Below the pieces are notes generated by a model. The model was not told the origin of the DNA. It ran no database searches and worked only from the letters and a program-made list of their open reading frames with translations. Positions 34,232-43,549 of a DNA stretch of 51,080 nucleotides are shown here, piece after piece (position 1 is the first letter of the stretch; each line of letters opens with the position of its first letter). Source of the DNA: Hyphomonas jannaschiana VP2 (GTDB taxonomy: Bacteria; Pseudomonadota; Alphaproteobacteria; Caulobacterales; Hyphomonadaceae); NCBI RefSeq assembly GCF_000685215.1, contig NZ_ARYJ01000017.1, forward strand, positions 1 to 51,080, read 5' to 3'. A program made the position numbers and the translations under genes.

Positions 34232-35389
34232 ATGTCCGGGATGGAAGGTCTCTTCATCACCTGTCAAGCAAAGCCGTGTCTTCTTGCAGAGATTGACGGA
34301 GGCTTCGCCCTGGAACCGACCTTCTCCCGACAGGACCTCAAGTCCGCCATTCCCGAGCGCTGTTTCCGGCCGGACACGGCGCGCGCGTTCGCGTATCTCT
34401 TCTTCGACGTCGCCCTGATCGGCCTCTGCTACTGGGCACTGTCGCAGACCTCTGCCTGGTATTTCGAAGTGCCGCTCATCTTCCTGATTGGCACCCTGCT
34501 CTGGGCGGTCTTCGTGATCGGGCATGACGCCGGGCATGGCGCTTTTTCCCGCTCGCGCCTCATCAACACGCTTGTCGGCCTCGCCACGCATGGCCCGATC
34601 CTGGTGCCCTATCGCGGCTGGCAGCGCAGCCACGCCATGCACCACATGAAGACCGGGCATTTGCAGGAAGAGGAAGTCTTCCGCGCCTGCCGCGCCGAAC
34701 AGGACTGGTTCAGCCGCAAACTTCTGTTCCGTTCCGGTATTTTCGTGCTGATCGGCTGGCCGATGTACAAGCTCGGCTTCCGCAACATCACGACCTATGA
34801 CCCGGTTCATGGCAGCCACTACCTGCCCGTCAGCGACCTCTATGCGTCTCACGTCAAATGGTCCTGGTATGCGAGCCTCGGTGTGAACCTGACCTTCCTC
34901 GCGCTCTATGTTTTCCTCGGTATACAGTTCGGCTGGGTCTTCGCGCTGAAATACATTATCGCGCCTTACTTCATCTATGCCGCCTGGCTGACCTTCGTGA
35001 CCTATATGCAGCATGTGGCGCCTGAAGTGCCGGTCTACGACTCTGATGACTGGTCGGGCCTGAAAGGCGCGTTGGCGACGGTCGACCGGAACTATGGGCC
35101 CTTCAACTGGTTGACCCACAATATCGGCAATCTCCACGTCATCCATCACATCTTCCCGACCATCCCGCACTACCGGCTGCAGGAAGCCACCGATGCGGCA
35201 CGCCCCATCCTCGGCGACGGGTACATGAAGTCAGACCGATTCGTGCTGGCAGATTTTGTCCGAACCCTGATCGGCTGCCATTTCGTGGAACACGAAGACG
35301 GCAAGGAAGTCTGGAAATCCGCCTACCCCTTCGCGAAGAATTATTCGGGGCCCAAGCCGGAAACTCACAAGCAACTGCCAGCCGAGTAA
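34232..35389 (+). CDS. Membrane fatty acid desaturase
   Basis: A 385-residue di-iron membrane desaturase. The three histidine boxes are HDAGHGAFS, HAMHHMKTG and HVIHHIFP, and hydrophobic helices flank them (LFFDVALIGLCYWAL, IFLIGTLLWAVFVIG, FLALYVFLGIQFGWVFAL). The pattern resembles delta-12/omega-3 acyl-lipid desaturases, which introduce cis double bonds into membrane lipid chains. The start at 34232 lacks a clear ribosome site; an ATG three codons later is possible. It overlaps no neighbour and ends one base before the selO stop. Regiospecificity cannot be read from sequence. Confidence 0.9.
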   Translation: MSGMEGLFITCQAKPCLLAEIDGGFALEPTFSRQDLKSAIPERCFRPDTARAFAYLFFDVALIGLCYWALSQTSAWYFEVPLIFLIGTLLWAVFVIGHDAGHGAFSRSRLINTLVGLATHGPILVPYRGWQRSHAMHHMKTGHLQEEEVFRACRAEQDWFSRKLLFRSGIFVLIGWPMYKLGFRNITTYDPVHGSHYLPVSDLYASHVKWSWYASLGVNLTFLALYVFLGIQFGWVFALKYIIAPYFIYAAWLTFVTYMQHVAPEVPVYDSDDWSGLKGALATVDRNYGPFNWLTHNIGNLHVIHHIFPTIPHYRLQEATDAARPILGDGYMKSDRFVLADFVRTLIGCHFVEHEDGKEVWKSAYPFAKNYSGPKPETHKQLPAE

Positions 35390-35390
35390 G

Positions 35391-36794
35391 TCAGCCCCAG
35401 CGTGCAAGCCGCAGGGCTTCAATGTCAGCCAGCTTCTGCTCATAGGCAGACCAGTCATCGGTCTCCACAATCGGGTCCCAGAGCGCTTCAACCTCATCGA
35501 TCAGCAATGACGGCGGCGCCGGACGCTGGAAGATGTCATGCGAGAGCCGTTCCGGTCGTACCGGATCACGCGCAAGGATCTGTGCCTTCAACGGCGCGAA
35601 GGCTGCATCGGTATAAAGCGCCGACTGCGGTGACGCGGCTGCCCGGGCCTCGCTGGCCGATCCGCCGAACCAGTCGTGGAAGACCTGGGGCCAGGCCGCT
35701 TCGCTTTCCGTCATCCAGGCATAGAAGGCCTGCAGGAAGCCGACATCGTCCTCCGCCTCCCCTGTCGGCGCGATGCCCAGGAGGCCATGCGTGTGCGCCA
35801 CGAAACTGTCCCGATAGGCCAGCTGATACGGCGCGAGCGCCTTGGCGAGATCGTCAGCGTCCGCACCCGTCGCCAGCAGGGCCGAGGCCAGCTGCTGCAA
35901 CGCCCAGCCGCCCTGTACCGGCTGCCGGCCGAACCGGTAGAGCCCCTGCTCATCGAAATAGGCGGCCGTGAAATTCGGATCCGAAACCGGCAGGAAGCGC
36001 CATGGTCCGAAATCGAACGTCTCGCCGGTGATGTTGAAATTGTCTGTATTCATCACGCCATGGACGAAGCCGGCCGCCATCCATTGGCCGATCATTTTCC
36101 CCGTCGCGACAGCGATGCCCTCAAGCAGGTTGCAGGCCCGGCGCGCGAGGTCCGGATCGGCGGCCTGCGGATGAAACTGGTCCACGCAATACTCAACCAG
36201 CCGGGCCATTTCGGCGCCCTGCTCCAGATAGGCGAGACGCTGAAAACTGCCGAACCGGACATGACTGTGCGACAGGCGCGTCAGCACGGCTGACCGTGTC
36301 GGTGACGGCTCGTCATTGCGGGCCAGCTGTTCCCCCGTTTCGACCAGCGCGAAGGATTTGGATGTGTTGACGCCCAGTGCCTCCAGATAGGACGAGGCGA
36401 GCACTTCCCGCACGCCGCCCTTCAGCGTGAGCCGCCCGTCACCCTGCCGGCTCCAGGGTGTCTGGCCGGACCCCTTGGTGCCAAGGTCCAGCAACCGGCC
36501 ATCACGGTCGCGAAGCTGCGCAAACAGGAAGCCCCGGCCGTCACCCAGTTGCGGATTGTATACGCCAAACTGATGCCCGTGATACCGAAGCGCCAGCGGT
36601 TGCGGCAGGTTGCCAGGCAATGGCTCGAACCGCCCGAAATGCGCCGCCTGCGCGGCGGCATCCAGATCGCCGAGGCCCACCTCCCCTGCCCAGCGGTTAT
36701 TCCAGAAGTGGACTTCATGTTTCGGAAAATCTGCCGGCTCGACAGGATCAGCCAGGAAATCAGCAAGGGCGAGAATCGGGGTTGCGTCGGTCAT
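35391..36794 (-). CDS. selO: Protein adenylyltransferase SelO (YdiU/UPF0061 family)
   Basis: A 467-residue pseudokinase-fold enzyme that transfers AMP from ATP to Ser, Thr or Tyr of target proteins, linked to redox stress responses. Typical segments are RYHGHQFGVYNPQLGDGR, LGTKGSGQTPWSRQGDGRLT, REVLASSYLEALGV and the metal/active-site HGVMNTDNFNITGETFDFGP. The bacterial forms lack the selenocysteine of the eukaryotic protein, and this one also ends without it. I chose the ATG at 36794, which begins the homologous region; a longer frame upstream overlaps the terminator of the receptor gene. It converges with the desaturase gene (one-base gap). Confidence 0.94.
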   Translation of the reverse strand: MTDATPILALADFLADPVEPADFPKHEVHFWNNRWAGEVGLGDLDAAAQAAHFGRFEPLPGNLPQPLALRYHGHQFGVYNPQLGDGRGFLFAQLRDRDGRLLDLGTKGSGQTPWSRQGDGRLTLKGGVREVLASSYLEALGVNTSKSFALVETGEQLARNDEPSPTRSAVLTRLSHSHVRFGSFQRLAYLEQGAEMARLVEYCVDQFHPQAADPDLARRACNLLEGIAVATGKMIGQWMAAGFVHGVMNTDNFNITGETFDFGPWRFLPVSDPNFTAAYFDEQGLYRFGRQPVQGGWALQQLASALLATGADADDLAKALAPYQLAYRDSFVAHTHGLLGIAPTGEAEDDVGFLQAFYAWMTESEAAWPQVFHDWFGGSASEARAAASPQSALYTDAAFAPLKAQILARDPVRPERLSHDIFQRPAPPSLLIDEVEALWDPIVETDDWSAYEQKLADIEALRLARWG

Positions 36795-36858
36795 ACCCCC
36801 AATCAGCATCTGCCTGCGCTGCCTGCAAGGCCACATCCTGACCGGCCCCTGCCCCGCC

Positions 36859-36891
36859 AAAAGAAAAGGGGCAGACATTGCTGTCTGCCCC
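36859..36891 (-). terminator. Rho-independent terminator of the first TonB receptor gene
   Basis: On the minus strand a ten-base stem (GGGGCAGACA with TGTCTGCCCC) and a four-base loop are followed by TTTTCTTTT. It lies about 25 bases beyond the stop of the 782-residue receptor. Confidence 0.9.
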
Positions 36892-36915
36892 TCTCTGAAA
36901 TGCGTTCCAGGAAGC

Positions 36916-39264
36916 CTAGCGCTTCATGGTGATTTCGAAGCCAATGCGGCGGCCCGGGATCAGCGGCGAGAACGTGCCGGCTGCCGGGTTGTAGGCATAT
37001 GGCGTGTTCGAACCCGTTGCGCGGTTCGTGCTGCCCGGAACGAATACCGAGACGTTGCCACCGAACGGCAGCTGCGTATCGTTACCGGCAGACACTTCAT
37101 CGAGCAGGTTCTTGCCGAAGAGCGCAACCGAGAGACCTTCATACGGCGTATTCCAGGTCAGGTTTGCGTCCAGCATGTCGACAGCGTTGGTCCAGCCCCA
37201 GTTATTGTCCGTGTAGGCACTCTTGTCGCGGTGCTGGAAGTTCGCACGTGCGACCAGGGAGCCCTTGTCACGCAGGTCGAGGTCATAGATCGCGCCGATG
37301 CCATAAGTGGCTTCCGGCACGCGCGGCAGGTCAAGACGCAGATCCTCGCCATTGACCAGGCCATCGCTCGAGATGTCATAATCGACGCTCGTATAGTCTG
37401 CGTCGATGATGCCGACGTTCGCCGTCACGAGGAAATTGTCGGTCAGCGCGTAGCGGCCTTCCGCTTCCACGCCCAGGATCTCGGCATCGGCGGTGTTCAG
37501 AATGACCTGAGACACACCGGCAGACGGCGACGGCAGGTTCAGCTCACGCTGGATGTCCGACATCTTGTTGTAGAACACGGCAGCGTTGAACTGGGCACGG
37601 CCGTCATCGGACTGATGCTTGAAGCCGACTTCATAGCTGTCGACCGATTCCTCTTTGGTCGAAGCTTTCCGGTTCGGATCCGGGAAGACCGAAAGGAACA
37701 GGGCCGGGTCGGTGATCCGGAAGTTGTAGCCACCCGAACGCACGCCATTCGTGTAGTGAGCATACATTTGGGAGGTGTCATCCAGCTCATACTGGAATCC
37801 GATCTTCGGCGACCAGTTGCTCCAGTCATCCTTGTTGGAGAAACCGTTCGGCGCACCCGTGTACGGGTTCACACCGGTCGTCGGGCACGTTCCGTCGACG
37901 ACGGAACACTCCGGACGCGGCTGGATGTAGGTGATGTCCGCATCTTTCTCTTCATAGCCATAGCGCAGGCCGAAGATGGCCGTCAGGCGATCGGTGACCG
38001 CGTAGTCAACCTGGCCGAAGAGACCGTACACATTGTGGTCCTGAGCACCGCCGCCATAGAACATCCATGGCAGGGACGCCGGGAAGGTCGCCGGCCGCGT
38101 TGACGGAAGATTCCGGATCTCGGTGTAGCGAACTTCCTGGTTGAAGTAGAAACCGCCAACCGTCACATCGGCCTTGCCGAAGGTACCGGCGTAGCGGAGC
38201 TCTTCCGAGAATTGCTCCGCCGTCGTTTCCGAACCGGAGTGGAACAGGGTCAGCGGGGTCGCATCGATGTCACCGGAGGTGGTCCCTTCGGAGTCGCGGT
38301 AGCCGATGATGTTGGTGATACGGCCATTGCCGAAGGCGACGTCGATGTCCGTCCGCAGGGTTGCGAAGGTTACTTCGCTGTCCTGAAAGCCGGGATTGTT
38401 GATCGAGAAGTCGAACGAGTCGCGATCGAACAGGCCGCGGTTCTGGCCGGCAGGGCCATCGCCGCGCGTTTCGAAGTGCTCGACCTTGCCGAGGAAGGTA
38501 ATGTCCTCGGTCGCCATCCATTCGAGGGCGCCGCGGACGATGGTCGTCTGCGCTTCACCCTGATTGTCGCCATTGTAGAGGTTCTTGAAGTAGCCGTCGT
38601 CGAAATTGTAGTAGACGCCGAGCTTGCCGTTCAGCTTATCTTCGACCAGCGGGCCGGAGACCGTCGCCTGGACGGTGGAGTTCGGGCCGCCGCGATCGTC
38701 GTCGATCGGCGTTTCGACCGAAGCGCGAGCTTTCCAGTGGAATTCGTCGGTCGGGTTGCCGGTATTGATCAGCACGGCGCCGCCGGTCGTGTTACGGCCG
38801 AACAGGATGCCCTGCGGGCCGCGCAGGATCTCGACGCTGTCGAGGTCGAACAGGTCCAGCACGACGCCGCCATTGGTGCCGAGATAGACGCCGTCCACGA
38901 AGGTGCCGACCGTCGGGTCGATCGACGGGATGGTCGAGTTGATGCCGAGACCGCGGATCGAGAAGTTCGCCACGCCGCGCGAGGTGCCGGCATCGTTTAG
39001 CGAGACGTTCGGCGTCGAGTAGCTGAGCGACCCGAGGTCACGCACGTTCAGGGCGTCGAGCGTGTCGGAGTTGAAGGCCGTAACGGCGACCGGAACGTCC
39101 TGGACGTTCTCGACATTGGCCTTCTTGGTGGCCGTGACTGTGACGGTGCCGAGCACCTTGTCGATCGCGGATTCGCGTTCGGTTGTGGTTTCCTGAGCGT
39201 GGGCTGCAGACGTCAGAAAAAAGACCGCAGAAGCGGTCGCAAGCAAGCTGTGCTTGAGCGCCAT
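36916..39264 (-). CDS. TonB-dependent outer membrane receptor
   Basis: A 782-residue receptor. A signal peptide (LLATASAVFFLTSAAHA) is followed by a TonB-box-like VLGTVTVTATKK, a plug domain (DVPVAVTAFNSDTLDAL, EILRGPQGILFGRNTTGGAV) and a C-terminal 22-strand-type barrel rich in aromatic and acidic residues, ending GRRIGFEITMKR. It imports a large or scarce nutrient, often a siderophore, glycan or similar, using inner-membrane energy. GAGGAAA precedes the ATG. It is divergent from a second receptor over 380 bases and followed by a terminator. The ligand is unknown. Confidence 0.93.
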   Translation of the reverse strand: MALKHSLLATASAVFFLTSAAHAQETTTERESAIDKVLGTVTVTATKKANVENVQDVPVAVTAFNSDTLDALNVRDLGSLSYSTPNVSLNDAGTSRGVANFSIRGLGINSTIPSIDPTVGTFVDGVYLGTNGGVVLDLFDLDSVEILRGPQGILFGRNTTGGAVLINTGNPTDEFHWKARASVETPIDDDRGGPNSTVQATVSGPLVEDKLNGKLGVYYNFDDGYFKNLYNGDNQGEAQTTIVRGALEWMATEDITFLGKVEHFETRGDGPAGQNRGLFDRDSFDFSINNPGFQDSEVTFATLRTDIDVAFGNGRITNIIGYRDSEGTTSGDIDATPLTLFHSGSETTAEQFSEELRYAGTFGKADVTVGGFYFNQEVRYTEIRNLPSTRPATFPASLPWMFYGGGAQDHNVYGLFGQVDYAVTDRLTAIFGLRYGYEEKDADITYIQPRPECSVVDGTCPTTGVNPYTGAPNGFSNKDDWSNWSPKIGFQYELDDTSQMYAHYTNGVRSGGYNFRITDPALFLSVFPDPNRKASTKEESVDSYEVGFKHQSDDGRAQFNAAVFYNKMSDIQRELNLPSPSAGVSQVILNTADAEILGVEAEGRYALTDNFLVTANVGIIDADYTSVDYDISSDGLVNGEDLRLDLPRVPEATYGIGAIYDLDLRDKGSLVARANFQHRDKSAYTDNNWGWTNAVDMLDANLTWNTPYEGLSVALFGKNLLDEVSAGNDTQLPFGGNVSVFVPGSTNRATGSNTPYAYNPAAGTFSPLIPGRRIGFEITMKR

Positions 39265-39644
39265 GGTTTCCTCGTTTTGAATTCAAGTTGATCTGGGAGA
39301 ATATTCGGACCCGTTCTCACGCGGGCTATTTCCAACGTAACAACGAGACCCGAAGCATTCACAGTAGTCTCACAGTCGCACCCGAATATTTTGGGCAAGT
39401 GTTACAATAGAGCCACAATTCCCGGAAATTGGGCATATGACTGCCCATTCCTTGCGCAGACGAAACACCAAACAGGCGAATGACAACGTTGTTGTTAGAT
39501 GATTATTTCGCGCACGATCCCTTCTCTGCTGCGCCGCACAATATTTTTTCCTGTTCGAGAAGTGTCAGGTCTGCCTATCCTGCCCCGGCGTGAGAGCAAA
39601 TCCGGACACCTAGATCCGGTGCCTCGCACAAACGGAGGAAACAA
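39265..39644. promoter_or_regulatory. 380-bp divergent control region of the two receptors
   Basis: No gene is visible here. It is more AT-rich than the surroundings and holds several dyads: AATATTCGG at 39300-39308 facing its inverse at 39382-39390, GGGCA-six bases-TGCCC at 39431-39446, and the palindrome ACAACGTTGT at 39483-39492. Any of these could bind regulators such as Fur- or LacI-type proteins. Both receptor genes start with a near-identical GAGGAAAC ribosome site. Confidence 0.5.
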
Positions 39645-42455
39645 ATGAGACAAACAATTCGGCTGCTGACCGGCGCGTCAGCGGCATCATTGCTTCTAGC
39701 CCTGCCAGCCATCGCTCAGGAAGAAGACGGCTCGGAACTTCGCCAGTCCAAAGTGACGGTGACCGGTTCCTACATTGCCGGCACCCCTGAAGACGCGGCC
39801 CTGCCCGTCGACGTTCTGACAGCGGGCGACCTGAAGCTCGAAGGCAGCCCCAGCATTGACGAACTGATCCGGAACCTCGGCGTGTCATCGGGTACCGACA
39901 GCCAGACCAACCAGTTCGCTTCGAACGGCCTTGAAGGCACATCCAACGTGAACCTCCGGGGCCTTGGCCCGGGCCGGACACTGGTACTGCTCAATGGCCG
40001 CCGCCAGGTGCTGCACCCCTACGCGATCGGTGAGCAGGCTCAGCTCTTCGTCGACACGAACATGATTCCGACCGCCGCTATCGGCCGGATCGAAGTCCTG
40101 AAAGACGGCGCCGCGGCGCTCTACGGATCCGACGCCATCGCCGGCGTTGTGAACTTCATCACCCGCGACGACCTGCGCGGCCTCGAAGTCAGCGGCAACT
40201 ACCAGACTTATGACGGCACGGATGGCGAGTACCAGCTTAGTGCCGCCTATGGCCTGCAGGGCGGTGACTGGAACTGGGTCACATCGGTCAGCTATTCGTA
40301 CAAAAACGAAGTTCCGCTGCGGGAGAAGGACTGGGCCGTTCTGCCCTATGCAGACAACCCGGTCGGGGGCTGGTCCTCGCTCTCCAACCCCGGATATTAT
40401 ATTCCGCTGAATGGTGGCGCAACGGTTCTGGATAATGGCTGTACCGACGTCGGCGGTATTGTCGTAGGCACCTGCCGATTCCAGTTCACACAGTTCGACA
40501 ACCTCGTTGAAGAGGAAGAACGCTACAACATCTTCTCCGAATACAATCGCGAGATGGGCGGAGCGAATCTCCACCTCGAAGCCCTGTGGGGCAAGACGGA
40601 CGTGCCGAGCTGGAAAACCTCACCTTCCTATCCGCCGCAATCTCTCCTGAATCAGGTCGTGCCCGCAAACCATCCGGGTTTGCTGCAATATGTGGCAGAC
40701 AATCCGGGGGCAGCTGATCTTGCTGCCAACGGGGCTCTCTACCTTGGCCGTTCATTTGGCTGGGGTGGCTTCCCGGGTACAGGTGGTGCTCAGGAAGGTT
40801 TCCGGAAGTACGACACGCTGCGCTTGGCCGGATCCCTCGATGGTCAGTGGTCAAATGGTGTCAACTGGGACATTGGCCTGACATACCACAGCACCGAAGG
40901 CGAACGGATCACCAATGATACCTACATCAACGGTCTGACCATTGCCCTTCAGGGCTTTGGCGTCTGCGGCGATCCCAACACTGGCGACATTCCAGCCGGA
41001 GCGGTCGCAGGCCAGGGCGGTTGTGAATACTACAACCCCTTCTCTAATGCCATTCCGTCCAATGCCGTAACGGGCGCGGCCAATCCGAACTACGTTCCGG
41101 GCCTTGAGAACAGCGTTGCGCTGGCTGAATGGATGACTGACGGCGTCGGATCTGTTGTGACTTCCGACCTCATCGTTCTGGATGGTGTCATTTCCGGCGA
41201 GAGCGGCGTTCAGGCTGCTGGCGGCGGAATTGGCTGGGCGGCCGGTTTCCAGGTTCGCCGCGAAGGCTACGAAGTCGATCCGAATGAAGTGACCGACCTC
41301 GCCCTTAATCCGGGTCCGGCTGGCAACGGTCCGTTCTCCTTCCTGGCGGGCACCAACGCTCTGGATGAAGATCAGACGATCTACGCTCTGTTCGGCGAAC
41401 TCCAGATCCCGCTCTATGACGACCTCGATGTTCAGGTCGCCGTGCGCTACGAGGACTACGGTGGCAACACGGGGTCGACATTTGACCCGAAAGTTGCAGC
41501 CAAGTGGCAGGTGAATGACAACTTCGCCCTGCGCGGTTCTGCCCAGACGTCGTTCAAAGGCCCGACGCTGAACCAGAACAACAATGCTGTCGCGACAACG
41601 CTTCAGTATGTTGCTCCGGCGCTTGCGTTCAAAGCCGTGGACCAGTTCGGCAATCCGGACCTGTCACCGGAATCGGCCTTCAGCTTCAACCTGGGTGGTA
41701 TTTATGAAGCCGGTGGTTTCTTTGCCTCGGTCGATTACTACAACTTCGACTTCTCTGATCCGATCATCGTCGAAGACCAGGCCAGCATTGTGAATGCTGC
41801 AGTTGCTGCACTCACAGCCGGAGACACCGAATCCCCGATCTTGTCGCGGATTACCTTCAACGACCCGAATGCGCCATCTGCCGGCTCGATTTCCCGTGTT
41901 CGCACGAACGTGACCAACGGGCCGGGTATTGAAACCTCGGGTGTCGATGTCCGCTTGGAAAACAATTTCGGCAATGTCTTCGGTGGCGGCGCCGAATTTA
42001 CCGCCGGGTTTGATGCGTCCTACATCATCGAATACGTCGTTGACGACTTCGAGATTGAAGGTGTCCTGATCGCCGGAGGTGACCGGGTTGGCCAGTTCAA
42101 CCGCGGAAACTTCTCGCGTTCCCTGCCGCAGTGGAAAGCAAACCTCTATGGTAACCTCGCCATGGGCGACCACAATGTTCGCCTCATCATGCGTCACGTG
42201 GATAGCTACAAGGACGAACGGGCCGCGGCGGCTCGTGGCGGAGTCGGAGCAAAAATCGACAGCCAGACGACGTTCGATCTGTTCTACAACTGGCAGGCTC
42301 CGTATGGGTTTGATTTCGGCCTCGGCGTGGTCAACCTGACGGACGAAGATCCGCCATTCGCGGCCTTCGACACGAGCTACGACCCGTACACCCACAATCC
42401 GTTCGGGCGGACGTTCAAGATCAGCCTGACGAAAAAGTTTGGCCCTGGAGAGTAA
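39645..42455 (+). CDS. TonB-dependent outer membrane receptor, large type
   Basis: A 936-residue receptor with signal peptide (LLTGASAASLLLALPAIAQ), a TonB-box-like VTVTGSYI, a plug domain (ALPVDVLTAGDLKLEGSPS, NLRGLGPGRTLVLLNGRRQV, KDGAAALYGSDAIAGVVNFI) and a long barrel ending TFKISLTKKF. The plug type is that of the large Caulobacter/Sphingomonad receptors for peptides, glycans or other organic nutrients. Two Cys pairs (about residues 265-276 and 443-459) probably form extracellular-loop disulfides. GGAGGAAA precedes the ATG. Codon use in the barrel has more T-ending codons than neighbours. A terminator follows. The ligand is unknown. Confidence 0.93.
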   Translation: MRQTIRLLTGASAASLLLALPAIAQEEDGSELRQSKVTVTGSYIAGTPEDAALPVDVLTAGDLKLEGSPSIDELIRNLGVSSGTDSQTNQFASNGLEGTSNVNLRGLGPGRTLVLLNGRRQVLHPYAIGEQAQLFVDTNMIPTAAIGRIEVLKDGAAALYGSDAIAGVVNFITRDDLRGLEVSGNYQTYDGTDGEYQLSAAYGLQGGDWNWVTSVSYSYKNEVPLREKDWAVLPYADNPVGGWSSLSNPGYYIPLNGGATVLDNGCTDVGGIVVGTCRFQFTQFDNLVEEEERYNIFSEYNREMGGANLHLEALWGKTDVPSWKTSPSYPPQSLLNQVVPANHPGLLQYVADNPGAADLAANGALYLGRSFGWGGFPGTGGAQEGFRKYDTLRLAGSLDGQWSNGVNWDIGLTYHSTEGERITNDTYINGLTIALQGFGVCGDPNTGDIPAGAVAGQGGCEYYNPFSNAIPSNAVTGAANPNYVPGLENSVALAEWMTDGVGSVVTSDLIVLDGVISGESGVQAAGGGIGWAAGFQVRREGYEVDPNEVTDLALNPGPAGNGPFSFLAGTNALDEDQTIYALFGELQIPLYDDLDVQVAVRYEDYGGNTGSTFDPKVAAKWQVNDNFALRGSAQTSFKGPTLNQNNNAVATTLQYVAPALAFKAVDQFGNPDLSPESAFSFNLGGIYEAGGFFASVDYYNFDFSDPIIVEDQASIVNAAVAALTAGDTESPILSRITFNDPNAPSAGSISRVRTNVTNGPGIETSGVDVRLENNFGNVFGGGAEFTAGFDASYIIEYVVDDFEIEGVLIAGGDRVGQFNRGNFSRSLPQWKANLYGNLAMGDHNVRLIMRHVDSYKDERAAAARGGVGAKIDSQTTFDLFYNWQAPYGFDFGLGVVNLTDEDPPFAAFDTSYDPYTHNPFGRTFKISLTKKFGPGE

Positions 42456-42480
42456 TTCTCTCCCAGAAGCCGACATACCT

Positions 42481-42510
42481 GGGCGGTCCTTCGGGACCGC
42501 CCTTTTTCTT
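42481..42510 (+). terminator. Rho-independent terminator of the large TonB receptor
   Basis: A nine-base stem (GGGCGGTCC with GGACCGCCC) capped by a TTCG tetraloop is followed by TTTTTCTTTG, about 25 bases beyond the receptor stop. The convergent esterase gene ends 19 bases further on. Confidence 0.92.
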
Positions 42511-42528
42511 TGTCTTCAGATATGCCGG

Positions 42529-43485
42529 TCAGAGCGCGCCCAGCGCCCGCCCGGTTACCTGGCCTGCATCCCGGATCGCGATCCGGATCGTGTCGGACAG
42601 GGCCGTCAAATTCATGAAGCCATGCACCATGCCGGGATATTCACGCACCGTCACCGGCACGCCGAAACTCGCCATCTTGTCGGCATAGGCCAGCCCCTCA
42701 TCGTGCAGCGGATCCCAGCCGCACAGCACGAAATGCGCCGGCGGCAGGCCGCGGAAGCAATCTTCCTGCGCGAACAGCGGCGAGACACGGATGTCCATCC
42801 GGTCCTCCGGCGTGGCGAGATAGGCATCCCGGAAGAATTCAAACAGATTGGCGGAGATGAAAAAGCCGCTCTCGTTGAACGGCATCTTCTTTGTACGGAT
42901 GTCGGCAAACTGCACCAGCGGATAGAGCAGAAGCTGGAAGGCCGGGGCCGGCCCGCCGGTGCGGTTCATTTCCTGCGCAAGATAAGCGGAAAGGTTCCCG
43001 CCTGCACTATCGCCAGACACGGCGAGCCGCTCGGCATCCAGCCCCAGCGAACCGGCATTGTCCTGCACCCACCGCCAGACCTGCAACGCATCTTCATGCG
43101 CCGCGGGGAATTTGTGTTCCGGCGCCAGACGGTAGTCGATCGAGACGACCCGGCACCGGGCCCCTTCCGCCAGACGCTTGCACAGCATGTCGTGGCTCTC
43201 CAGGTCTCCGATCACAAACCCGCCGCCATGGAAGAAGACGATACCGGGGCCCGGCGCGATGCCTGCCCCCAGCGGCGTATAGACTCGCGCCTTCACCCCC
43301 CCTGCCCCGGTGGGGACGGTGATATGGGAGATGTCCGCCATTTCCGGCGCATCCTTTTCGATCGCATGGCTGGCAAGATAGAATTGCCGGCGCAACCGGT
43401 CTGCAGTCGCCTGCCAGTCCAGCCCCTTGAGATCTGGCATGGTGAACCGGTCGAGAAACTGGCGGAGAGTCTGGTCGAGTGTCAT
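42529..43485 (-). CDS. Alpha/beta hydrolase, hormone-sensitive lipase family
   Basis: A 318-residue carboxylesterase-like protein. The oxyanion motif HGGGFVIGD, nucleophile elbow GDSAGGNLSAY, acid in GWDPLHDEG and His in PGMVHGFMNL give a full Ser-Asp-His triad, as in bacterial HSL-family esterases of short acyl esters. No signal peptide is seen, so it is probably cytoplasmic. The ATG at 43485 gives the usual length; an upstream ATG (43551) would overlap the divergent isomerase start by two bases. No strong ribosome site is seen. It converges on the terminator of the large receptor. Confidence 0.9.
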   Translation of the reverse strand: MTLDQTLRQFLDRFTMPDLKGLDWQATADRLRRQFYLASHAIEKDAPEMADISHITVPTGAGGVKARVYTPLGAGIAPGPGIVFFHGGGFVIGDLESHDMLCKRLAEGARCRVVSIDYRLAPEHKFPAAHEDALQVWRWVQDNAGSLGLDAERLAVSGDSAGGNLSAYLAQEMNRTGGPAPAFQLLLYPLVQFADIRTKKMPFNESGFFISANLFEFFRDAYLATPEDRMDIRVSPLFAQEDCFRGLPPAHFVLCGWDPLHDEGLAYADKMASFGVPVTVREYPGMVHGFMNLTALSDTIRIAIRDAGQVTGRALGAL

Positions 43486-43549
43486 GGCGGCCAAGATGGT
43501 GTCGAAATTCGTTCTTGTGAAGGCGGCATGAAGGCGGCAAACTATTGGC

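Noticed and set aside
39300..39390. The AATATTCGG inverted pair as a firm operator
   Set aside because: Nine-base matches 73 bases apart in an AT-rich region can arise by chance; kept only as a note in the intergenic entry.
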